Below are positions 1 to 6,147 of a stretch of DNA of 10,625 nt, in pieces. The stretch lies in assembly GCA_002361175.1 (NCBI GenBank), contig DESG01000112.1:1-10625 (forward strand), read 5' to 3'. Source of the stretch: Lachnoclostridium sp. UBA3320 (GTDB taxonomy: Bacteria > Bacillota > Clostridia > Lachnospirales > Lachnospiraceae). The notes under the pieces were generated by a model. The model worked only from the letters and a program-made list of their open reading frames with translations, did not search any database and was not told where the DNA came from. Position 1 is the first letter of the stretch. Each line of letters begins with the position of its first letter. A program made the position numbers and the translations under genes.

Positions 1-105
1 TTATATATATTTATCGTAGCGGAGTGGTATGTCTTTGTCAGGATGTTTTATTGTGGTGCGTCCCTTTTTGGTTGGGTGTTTGAATTGATGGTGACTACCT
101 ACCAC
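1..105 (-). pseudogene. HicA-family toxin remnant, truncated at both ends
   Basis: Read on the minus strand, this segment encodes the core of a HicA (YcfA-like) mRNA interferase, the toxin of HicAB type II toxin-antitoxin systems. The visible signature is GSHHQFKHPTKKGRTTI followed by KHPDKDIPL. It contains the catalytic GSHH histidine motif and the strands of the small double-stranded-RNA-binding-like fold. A normal HicA is about 60 residues. Here the N-terminal helix (about 20 residues) is missing, because the upstream DNA turns abruptly into the leucine-rich-repeat remnant on the other strand. The usual C-terminal helix after DIPxGT is replaced by RYDKYI and a stop at positions 1-3. No start codon or ribosome binding site belongs to it and no hicB antitoxin is visible, although one could lie beyond the left edge. 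Family identity is clear from the motif. Loss of function is inferred from the truncation. Confidence 0.78.
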
Positions 106-111
106 GTTTAC

Positions 112-276
112 CTCATAATTAAGACTAAAAAGCTTACAGCTAGTAAAGTTGGAGCTGGTGCGTTTAAAAATATTAAGAAAAACGCAACTTTCAAAGTTCC
201 AAGTGGAAAGGTTAATGCATACAAAAAGATTGTTGAAGCTAAAGGTGCAAGTAAAACAGTTAAAGTTAAAAAATAA
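112..276 (+). pseudogene. C-terminal remnant of a leucine-rich-repeat (BspA-like) surface protein
   Basis: About 54 residues on the plus strand, beginning near LIIKTKKLTASKVGAGAFKN and ending in GASKTVKVKK and a TAA stop, match the typical last repeat and tail of clostridial BspA-like (LRR_5) cell-surface proteins. In that family a final repeat of the IxxxKLTxxxVGxxAFKxI type is followed by a VPxxKxxAYKKI segment and a short lysine-rich beta tail. Everything upstream (normally hundreds of residues with a signal peptide) is missing. The reading frame stays open leftwards to an ATG at 43, but that part is antisense to the HicA remnant and has no usable ribosome binding site, so I do not accept it as a real start. 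The preserved terminator just downstream suggests this is the genuine 3' end of a once complete gene. The exact left boundary is uncertain by about 10 bases. Confidence 0.65.
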
Positions 277-332
277 GATGATAAGCGTAAGCCCTTGAAA
301 TTCTATATGCAACATCTAAAAAACTATTTTAG

Positions 333-362
333 AAATCCCCAGTAAATAACTACTGGGGATTT
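333..362 (+). terminator. Rho-independent terminator after the LRR remnant
   Basis: A perfect 12-bp stem (333-344 with 351-362, arm AAATCCCCAGTA) encloses a 6-base loop (345-350, AATAAC). It is followed on the plus strand by the T-rich TGTTTCTTTATTG. It lies 56 bases after the LRR stop codon. Because the arms begin with AAA and end with TTT, it could also stop minus-strand transcription coming from the small gene at 396-596. Confidence 0.8.
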
Positions 363-395
363 TGTTTCTTTATTGTTTTGATATTAAATTACTCA

Positions 396-596
396 CTATG
401 CCAGTTGCATAATTTCAGTCTCTAATTCTTTTATATCACTATCAAGCAAATCAGGAAAGTACTCAGATACTTCTTCAATTTTTATTTTATCTAATTTTAA
501 AAGTTTACGTGCAGCTTCTTTTGCTGTTTTCTTTGCTGCTTCCTTTGCCGCTTCCCTTGCTGCTTCATTCCTCATATCTTCCATAATTTTACACAT
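396..596 (-). CDS. Small alanine/lysine-rich helical protein resembling a Rpn-type C-terminal tail
   Basis: This 66-residue protein has three parts: a short N-terminus MCKIMEDMRNEA, a run of EAAREAAKEAAKK-type repeats (about residues 11-31) that should form a single charged alanine helix or coiled coil, and an end reading KIKIEEVSEYFPDLLDSDIK then ELETEIMQLA. In clostridia this layout is familiar as the C-terminal tail of Rpn-family recombination-promoting nucleases/putative transposases (PD-(D/E)XK fold) and related proteins, where the catalytic domain precedes it. Here no nuclease domain is present upstream. The gene instead has a good ribosome binding site (AAGGAG, about 8 bases before the ATG) and a TTGATA/TAATAT promoter candidate, so it looks like a real short gene rather than a decayed end. 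The acidic/hydrophobic C-terminal third resembles an HTH-like IEEIAxxxxLSxEEIKEL segment. Function unknown. It could be a partner-binding or regulatory fragment, or a leftover. Confidence 0.7.
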   Translation of the reverse strand: MCKIMEDMRNEAAREAAKEAAKKTAKEAARKLLKLDKIKIEEVSEYFPDLLDSDIKELETEIMQLA

Positions 597-644
597 AACC
601 GCAACTCCTTTCTCGTCTTGCTTAAAACATCGTGCTTTTTTAAT

Positions 645-673
645 ATATTACCTAATTATTAATCTTTTATCAA
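645..673 (-). promoter_or_regulatory. Candidate sigma-A promoter for the small helical-protein gene
   Basis: On the minus strand, TTGATA (668-673) and TAATAT (645-650) are separated by exactly 17 bases. The -35 box matches TTGACA at 5 of 6 positions and the -10 box matches TATAAT at 4 of 6. Transcription would start near 638, giving a leader of about 40 bases before the ATG at 596. The rest of 597-720 is AT-rich and shows nothing else. Confidence 0.5.
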
Positions 674-721
674 CTATTCTATCAAAAAAAATATACAAGA
701 AAACATTCTGTAAGAAATAAG

Positions 722-767
722 GTGGCAATTCCTCCCACCGCCTAAAGACAGTGGGAGGAATTGCCAC
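722..767 (-). terminator. Perfect 17-bp inverted repeat downstream of eno, probable terminator
   Basis: GTGGCAATTCCTCCCAC (722-738) and its exact reverse complement (751-767) flank a 12-base loop (739-750). The structure sits 32 bases beyond the eno stop codon, and the next gene downstream has its own promoter, so transcription termination is the simplest role. The tract after the hairpin on the minus strand (CCTTATTTCTTAC) is only weakly T-rich, so efficiency is uncertain. A dispersed palindromic repeat (REP/MITE-like) would look the same, and one window cannot tell these apart. Confidence 0.6.
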
Positions 768-799
768 GGTCAAAACCTGCGAAGGCATTAGTATACACC

Positions 800-2092
800 T
801 TACCTGCCACCAAACACAGTATGTCCTCCATACCCTCCAAATCCACCAAGTTCTTCTTGTATCTTAATCAATCTGTTATACTTTGCAACTCTTTCACTTC
901 TGCTTGGTGCACCAGTCTTTATCTGTCCTGAATTAAGTGCAACAGCAAGGTCAGCTATTGTAGTGTCTTCTGTCTCTCCTGAGCGATGTGACACGATTGA
1001 AGTATAACCATATTTCTTTGCAAGTTTAATCGCTTCTATTGTTTCAGATAATGTACCTATCTGGTTAAGTTTGATAAGTATTGAATTACCACAGCCTGTA
1101 TCTATTCCTTTTTTAAGCCTTTCTGTATTAGTTACAAACAAATCATCACCTACAAGCTGTACACTTCCTCCAAGCTCTCTTGTAATCTGCTTCCACCCTT
1201 CCCAATCCTCTTCATCAAGTGGGTCTTCTATTGACTTGATTGGATATTTACTGCACAATGTCTTCCAGTGGTCTATAAGCTCTCCTGTTGACATTACTCT
1301 GTCGCTTTTTGGAAGATGGTACTCGCCTGTTTTACTGCCTTTCCATTCACTTGCAGCAGCATCAATAGCAAGTACAAAATCGTTTTCTGGCTTGTATCCT
1401 GCTTTGGATATTGCTTCAAGTATAAGCTCTATAGTTTCCTCATCGCTTGCAAGGTCTGGTGCAAAACCGCCTTCATCACCTACAGAAGTAGCCAGTTTTT
1501 TGGATTTTAAAATACTTTTCAATTCATGATATACCTCACAGCAATATCTAAGACCTTCTACAAAGCAGCACGCACCTACGGGCATTATCATAAATTCCTG
1601 TGTATCAACAGTGTTTGTTGCATGTGCGCCGCCGTTTAAAATATTCATCATTGGCACGGGAAGTGTATTGCCGCTTATGCCGCCGAGAAATCTGTATAAA
1701 GGCATCTTATAAGCCTTAGCAGCGGCTTTAGCTGATGCGATGGACACAGCAAGCATTGCATTAGCGCCGATTTTACTTTTATTAGAAGTGCCATCCTCTT
1801 CTATCATTTTCCTATCAATGTTATAAATATCAGACGCATCTAATCCCTTTAATCTAAAAGCCAAGAGCTTGTTAACGTTTTCTACTGCATTTTTAACACC
1901 ATTGCCGCCATAGCGACTAGTATCATTATCTCTTAATTCGTGTGCTTCGTATATCCCTGTTGATGCTCCGCTTGGTGCAGCTGCCTTTCCTGTTGCACCA
2001 CATTCAAGAATAACTTCTGCCTCAACTGTAGGATTGCCTCGTGAATCAATTATTTCTCTTGCCTTTACTTCACTTATTTTTAAACACTCCAT
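800..2092 (-). CDS. eno: Enolase (phosphopyruvate hydratase)
   Basis: Cytoplasmic glycolytic enzyme converting 2-phosphoglycerate to phosphoenolpyruvate. The 430 residues match the family length (E. coli 432). Visible signatures are REIIDSRGNPTVE (12-24), SGASTG (41-46), GGAHATNTVDTQEFMIMP (154-171), GDEGGFAP with the catalytic Glu (205-212), metal ligands in AIDAA (Asp244), IEDP (Glu289) and GDD (315-317), catalytic Lys341 in LIKLNQIG, and the signature SHRSGETEDTTIADLAVA (368-385). I chose the ATG at 2092 because AGGAGG lies 9 bases upstream of it. An upstream in-frame ATG at 2119 would put that ribosome binding site inside the coding region and add nine residues absent from the family. Oddities are two vicinal cysteine pairs (175-176 and 184-185) and a glycine-rich last 15 residues. 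It is divergent from the ppx-ppk operon and apparently monocistronic. Confidence 0.97.
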   Translation of the reverse strand: MECLKISEVKAREIIDSRGNPTVEAEVILECGATGKAAAPSGASTGIYEAHELRDNDTSRYGGNGVKNAVENVNKLLAFRLKGLDASDIYNIDRKMIEEDGTSNKSKIGANAMLAVSIASAKAAAKAYKMPLYRFLGGISGNTLPVPMMNILNGGAHATNTVDTQEFMIMPVGACCFVEGLRYCCEVYHELKSILKSKKLATSVGDEGGFAPDLASDEETIELILEAISKAGYKPENDFVLAIDAAASEWKGSKTGEYHLPKSDRVMSTGELIDHWKTLCSKYPIKSIEDPLDEEDWEGWKQITRELGGSVQLVGDDLFVTNTERLKKGIDTGCGNSILIKLNQIGTLSETIEAIKLAKKYGYTSIVSHRSGETEDTTIADLAVALNSGQIKTGAPSRSERVAKYNRLIKIQEELGGFGGYGGHTVFGGR

Positions 2093-2101
2093 CTTACATA
2101 A

Positions 2102-2107
2102 CCTCCT
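2102..2107 (-). promoter_or_regulatory. Ribosome binding site that fixes the eno start
   Basis: AGGAGG on the minus strand, 9 bases before the ATG at 2090-2092. Its position shows that translation starts at the second in-frame ATG rather than at 2119. Confidence 0.85.
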
Positions 2108-2160
2108 GTAGATTTGCATATTACAATTTATAAGGTATAGTTTGAGAAATTTTGTCTTAA

Positions 2161-2166
2161 ATTATA
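2161..2166 (-). promoter_or_regulatory. Candidate -10 box of the eno promoter
   Basis: A perfect TATAAT on the minus strand, preceded by TTG, in the divergent eno/ppx intergenic region. It predicts a start near 2154 and a leader of about 60 bases. I see no good -35 hexamer at 16-18 bases, so the promoter is only tentative. Confidence 0.35.
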
Positions 2167-2189
2167 CAAGAAGAATAAAATAAAACTAG

Positions 2190-2217
2190 TAATTTTAATG
2201 AAAATGCATTAAAATTA
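2190..2217. repeat. AT-rich 11-bp inverted repeat in the eno/ppx intergenic region
   Basis: TAATTTTAATG (2190-2200) and its exact reverse complement (2207-2217) flank a 6-base spacer. It lies about midway between the divergent starts of eno and ppx, where an operator for a dimeric regulator would be expected. Low-complexity AT composition makes chance palindromes more likely, so a regulatory role is inference. No strong plus-strand promoter pair stands out for ppx. The weak candidates are TTGAGA at 2142-2147 with TACAAG at 2165-2170, and TTAATG at 2195-2200 with TATGTA at 2218-2223. The second pair would place this repeat inside the promoter. Confidence 0.4.
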
Positions 2218-2275
2218 TATGTAAATAGTAAAGCGTGTTTGCGCACAAAGAAAAAATCTAAATGGAGGTATTTAA

Positions 2276-3847
2276 ATGGCAGTTACGATTTTTGCAGCAA
2301 TAGACGTTGGTTCTCATGAAACAACTTTGCGTATCTATGAAATTTCTAAAAAATACGGCATTCATGAAATAGAATCTGTACACCACATTGCAAGACTAGG
2401 ACTTGAAACATATTCTACACAGCACATAAGCTATCACACTATAGACAACCTTTGTAATATTTTAAATGGATTTTCTGCCAAGATGAAGGAGTATGCTATT
2501 ACTGACTATATGATTACGGCTACTAGTGCCATACGTGAGGCAGACAATAATATAATTGTACTTGACCAAGTAAAACAGCGCACAGGTTTTCTTATTAAAA
2601 TACTTAGTAATTCAGAGCAGAGGTATCTTTGTTATAAGTCAATAGCACTTAAGGAAAATTCATTCCACAAACTTATTCAGAAAGGCACATTGCTTGTAGA
2701 TGTTGGAGGTGGCAGTATTCAGCTCTCACTTTTTGATAAAAACAATCTTGTAATATCCCAGAATATCCTTCTTGGCTCTTTAAGGATTAATGAGGTTTTA
2801 CAAGATATGAAAGCTAAAACAGACAATTATCAAAACCTTGTCTATGAATATATAGCAAATGATTTGCATAGTTTTGTATCACTTTATATTCCTGAACACA
2901 ATATTAAAAATATTATTGCTGTTGGAAATCAATTGACAAGCTTTGTCAAATATTTAAGTGTTCACCATTTTGGCAATTTGCAGCCATTTGATGCTAAAGG
3001 CAAGAAAAAAGATTCTATTAACAGACAGGAATACGAAGAATTTTATCAGGCAATAACATCACAAACTCCTGAAGAACTTTCAAAAGAACTTGACATACCG
3101 CCTGACAGAACAGCTCTTTTACTTCCTATTGCAATGATTTTCCATATTATGTTTGAAGAGACAAAAGCAGAACAGATATGGCTTTCGGGTATAACTTTAT
3201 GTGATGGTATGGCAGCAGATTTTGCAGAACGTAAAGAAAAAATAACACCTGCACACAATTTTGCAGAAAGTATGGTATCTGCTTCAAGAAATATTGCTAA
3301 AAGGTACAGATGCAATGCTGAGCATAACAACAATGTAGAAGATATTTCTCTCAAAATATTTGATGCATTAAAAAAACCTAATCACCTTACAAAACGTGAC
3401 AGGCTTATATTACAGATATCTGCTATACTTAGCAGCTGTGGAAAATTTATTGATTTAAATGATGTTGGTGAGAATTCATATAAAATAGTTATGTCAACTG
3501 AAATTATTGGCATCTCACAGAGAGAACGCACAATGATTGCAAATATTGTTAGATTCCCAAATGAAAGATTTCCAAATTATGTTGATATGACTGACGCATT
3601 TACAAAAGAAGATTATGTAATGGCGACAAAACTCAATGCAATATTAAGACTAGCTATCGCAATGGATAGAAGCTATCGTCAGAAATTTCGCAATACTACA
3701 GTCGGGCTTGAAGGCAATAAATTGACGATAACTGGCAAAACTCTTTATGATATTACACTTGAACAGGGAATATTTAAAAAATGTTCTGACTTTTTTGAAG
3801 AAGTATATGGAATACAACCTGTCCTTAAACAGAAAAAACAATTTTAA
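2276..3847 (+). CDS. ppx: Ppx/GppA-family exopolyphosphatase with degenerate HD-like C-terminal domain
   Basis: The protein has 523 residues. The N-terminal half has the ASKHA-type Ppx/GppA phosphatase fold: the first phosphate-binding loop AIDVGSHETTLRIYEI (8-23), TATSAIREADN (81-91), the SEQR segment where the family usually has EEAR and its catalytic Glu (113-116), and the second loop LLVDVGGGSIQLSLF (139-153). The family releases phosphate from polyphosphate ends or hydrolyses pppGpp. Location beside ppk favours exopolyphosphatase. The C-terminal part (about 325-515) follows the HD-type helical domain of longer Ppx proteins. His350 is kept in AEHNNNVEDI, but the usual LHDIG-like metal motif is LSSCG (385-389) and the later ivRYH-like motif is IVRFPN, so metal-dependent HD hydrolysis is unlikely. 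Translation starts at ATG 2276 behind GGAGG with 7-base spacing. It is the first gene of an operon with ppk, 24 bases apart. Confidence 0.9.
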   Translation: MAVTIFAAIDVGSHETTLRIYEISKKYGIHEIESVHHIARLGLETYSTQHISYHTIDNLCNILNGFSAKMKEYAITDYMITATSAIREADNNIIVLDQVKQRTGFLIKILSNSEQRYLCYKSIALKENSFHKLIQKGTLLVDVGGGSIQLSLFDKNNLVISQNILLGSLRINEVLQDMKAKTDNYQNLVYEYIANDLHSFVSLYIPEHNIKNIIAVGNQLTSFVKYLSVHHFGNLQPFDAKGKKKDSINRQEYEEFYQAITSQTPEELSKELDIPPDRTALLLPIAMIFHIMFEETKAEQIWLSGITLCDGMAADFAERKEKITPAHNFAESMVSASRNIAKRYRCNAEHNNNVEDISLKIFDALKKPNHLTKRDRLILQISAILSSCGKFIDLNDVGENSYKIVMSTEIIGISQRERTMIANIVRFPNERFPNYVDMTDAFTKEDYVMATKLNAILRLAIAMDRSYRQKFRNTTVGLEGNKLTITGKTLYDITLEQGIFKKCSDFFEEVYGIQPVLKQKKQF

Positions 3848-3871
3848 AACAAATTTGAATGGAGGATTTAT

Positions 3872-6097
3872 ATGGCAAATAAAAATAATTACCTTAAACC
3901 TGAATACTTTTATAACCGTGAACTGAGCTGGATTTCCTTCAACTATCGTGTACTTAGTGAAGCACAAGATAAAAACCGTCCTCTTTTTGACAGAATGGGT
4001 TTTCTTGCAATTACAGCTTCTAACCTAGATGAATTTTTTATGATACGTGTTGCATCACTTAAAGATATGGTGCAAGTTAATTATACAAAAAAAGATATCG
4101 CAGGGATGACTCCAATAGAACAACTTTCGGCAATAAGCGTTCAGACGCATCAGCTTGTCAAAGACCAGTACAATATTTACAATGACGAAGTTATCCCTGG
4201 ACTGTTAGAAAATGGCATAAAAATTATTTCATACTATGAAGATTTAAATGAAGAACAATCAATATATGTTGATGAATTTTTCCAGTCAGAAGTGCTTCCT
4301 GTACTTACACCAATGGCGATAGATTCATCAAGACCTTTCCCACTTATACGTAATAAAACATTAAACATAGGCGCAGTAATTAAAGTAAAAACTGGTGCAG
4401 ATAAAAATCCTAATACACAGTTTCGTGAACTATATATGTCTCACTATAATAAAAAGAAAAACAGCGCAGATACTACTGGAGATATTGATTTTGCGACAGT
4501 TCAAGTTCCGTCTGTACTTCCACGTTTTGTTGAAATTCCTTCCAGTGGTGACATACAAAAAACTTTTATTTTGCTTGAACAGATTATTGAGAAAAATATA
4601 GAAAAACTTTTTGTAAATTATGAAGTTCTTGCAGCATTCCCATATAGGATTATGCGAAATGCTGACCTTGATATTGAAGAAGATGAGGCAGCAGACCTTC
4701 TTATGGAAATTGAAAGACAGCTTAAAAAACGTCAGCGTGGCGAGGCAATACGTATTGAGGTTGAAGAGACTATAGATAAGCGTTTGCTTAAAACATTAGA
4801 AAATGAACTTCAAGTTAATGAAGAAGATATATTTAAAATTAATGGACCTCTTGACCTCACATTTTTATCAAAATTTGATAAAATAGATGGATTTGACAAC
4901 CTGCGCAAGAACAGCTACACCCCACAGCCAGCTAAATATCTTGATGACAATAACAACTTATTTGAACAGATAAGAGAACATGATATATTGCTGCACCACC
5001 CATATGAAACTTTTGAACCTGTTGTAAACTTTGTTAAATTGGCCTCTAAAGACCCAGATGTACTTGCAATTAAACAGACGCTTTATCGTGTAAGCAGTAA
5101 CTCTCCTATTATCGCTTCCCTTGCTGCTGCCGCTGAAAATGGCAAACAAGTAACTGTACTTGTAGAGTTAAAAGCAAGGTTTGATGAGGAAAATAATATT
5201 ATCTGGGCAAGAAAACTTGAACAGGCTGGATGTCATGTTATATATGGCCTTGTAGGGTTAAAAACACATAGTAAGATTACACTTGTAGTGCGAAAAGAAG
5301 AAGATGGAATAAGGCGTTATGTACATCTTGGAACAGGTAATTATAATGACAGCACAGCCAAAATCTACACTGATATGGGGCTTTTGACGTGTCAAAAAGC
5401 TATAGGTGCAGATGCAACTGCTGTATTTAATATGCTTTCAGGCTATTCAGAGCCGGCGGTGTGGAATAAACTTGCAATAGCGCCTATATGGCTTCGTGAC
5501 CGCTTTATATCTCTTATAAAGCGTGAAACAGAATTTGCAAAATCAGGCAAAAAAGCTTTTATTAAAGCTAAGATGAACTCGCTTTGCGACCAAGGTATAA
5601 TTGCTGCCCTTTATGAAGCCTCAGCGGCAGGTGTAAAAATTGACCTCGTAATACGTGGCATATGCTGCCTTAAAACAGGTATATCTGGCATAAGCAAAAA
5701 TATAACTGTGCGTTCAATAGTAGGTAATTTTCTTGAACACAGCCGTATATTTTATTTTCATAATAATGGATTTGAAGAAGTATTTATGGGAAGCGCTGAC
5801 TGGATGCCACGTAACCTTGATAAACGTGTAGAGATACTTTTTCCTGTTGAAGATGAAAAATTAAAAGAAGAAGTAATACACATTTTAGATATACAGTTAA
5901 AAGATAATGTAAAAGCAAGGATAATGCAGCCTGATGGAAGTTATGTAATTCCTGATATAAAGCCTGGAACGGAAAAACTGTGTGCACAAGATTATTTTTG
6001 TAAAGAAGCTGTTAAAGCAGCTAATGCTAAAAAAAAGATACCAGATGCCACAACCCCATGTTTTGAACCGCTGACAAGCGAAATGGAAGAATTTTAA
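3872..6097 (+). CDS. ppk1: Polyphosphate kinase 1
   Basis: Catalyses reversible transfer of the ATP gamma-phosphate to a growing polyphosphate chain. At 741 residues it is longer than the E. coli enzyme (688). Domains in order are the N domain (YFYNRELSWISFN at 12-24, SNLDEFF with the ATP-base-contacting Asn at 50-56), the head domain (to about 330), and two C-terminal phospholipase-D-like catalytic domains. The phosphohistidine is His466 in GLKTHSKI. The second essential histidine is His623 in FLEHSRIFYF. Also seen are LYRVSS (404-409), LGTGNYN (486-492), DLVIRGICCL (591-600) and MGSADWMPRNLD (639-650). The extra length comes partly from a hydrophilic insertion around 175-205 and a tail of about 40 residues after 695 containing three cysteines. 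ATG 3872 follows GGAGG by 6 bases. It is presumably co-transcribed with ppx, giving coupled synthesis and breakdown of polyphosphate, important in phosphate storage and stress. Confidence 0.97.
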   Translation: MANKNNYLKPEYFYNRELSWISFNYRVLSEAQDKNRPLFDRMGFLAITASNLDEFFMIRVASLKDMVQVNYTKKDIAGMTPIEQLSAISVQTHQLVKDQYNIYNDEVIPGLLENGIKIISYYEDLNEEQSIYVDEFFQSEVLPVLTPMAIDSSRPFPLIRNKTLNIGAVIKVKTGADKNPNTQFRELYMSHYNKKKNSADTTGDIDFATVQVPSVLPRFVEIPSSGDIQKTFILLEQIIEKNIEKLFVNYEVLAAFPYRIMRNADLDIEEDEAADLLMEIERQLKKRQRGEAIRIEVEETIDKRLLKTLENELQVNEEDIFKINGPLDLTFLSKFDKIDGFDNLRKNSYTPQPAKYLDDNNNLFEQIREHDILLHHPYETFEPVVNFVKLASKDPDVLAIKQTLYRVSSNSPIIASLAAAAENGKQVTVLVELKARFDEENNIIWARKLEQAGCHVIYGLVGLKTHSKITLVVRKEEDGIRRYVHLGTGNYNDSTAKIYTDMGLLTCQKAIGADATAVFNMLSGYSEPAVWNKLAIAPIWLRDRFISLIKRETEFAKSGKKAFIKAKMNSLCDQGIIAALYEASAAGVKIDLVIRGICCLKTGISGISKNITVRSIVGNFLEHSRIFYFHNNGFEEVFMGSADWMPRNLDKRVEILFPVEDEKLKEEVIHILDIQLKDNVKARIMQPDGSYVIPDIKPGTEKLCAQDYFCKEAVKAANAKKKIPDATTPCFEPLTSEMEEF

Positions 6098-6108
6098 TTA
6101 TTATAAGA

Positions 6109-6137
6109 TGCGGATTTTTATATCTGCAAAATCCGCA
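6109..6137. terminator. Shared terminator hairpin between ppk1 and the DUF255 gene
   Basis: TGCGGATTTT (6109-6118) pairs perfectly with 6128-6137 across a 9-base loop. It occupies the 50-bp gap between two convergent genes. After the stem, the minus strand reads TCTTATAATAATT and the plus strand CCTTGCTAAATTATATT. Both are only moderately T-rich, but four A-T pairs at the loop side and the convergent placement support a bidirectional terminator. Confidence 0.6.
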
Positions 6138-6147
6138 CCTTGCTAAA

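Noticed and set aside
43..276. An intact 77-residue plus-strand gene starting at ATG 43
   Set aside because: The first 23 codons are antisense to the HicA remnant, there is no ribosome binding site before ATG 43, and only the part after about 112 matches a known protein end.
1071..1529. Long open frame on the plus strand opposite eno
   Set aside because: It lies fully within the conserved enolase coding sequence, is rich in serine/proline as expected of an antisense shadow, and lacks a ribosome binding site.
2093..2119. Enolase starting at the upstream ATG (2117-2119)
   Set aside because: The AGGAGG ribosome binding site at 2102-2107 would lie inside the coding region, and the nine extra residues are not part of the enolase family.
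2108..2275. PhoB/PhoP-type phosphate box upstream of ppx
   Set aside because: Expected because of polyphosphate biology, but I could not find a clear set of spaced TTnAnA repeats beyond what AT-rich DNA gives by chance.
3650..3967. Open frame on the minus strand across the ppx/ppk1 junction
   Set aside because: It is antisense to two well supported genes and has the Phe/Ile-rich composition of an AT-rich shadow frame.
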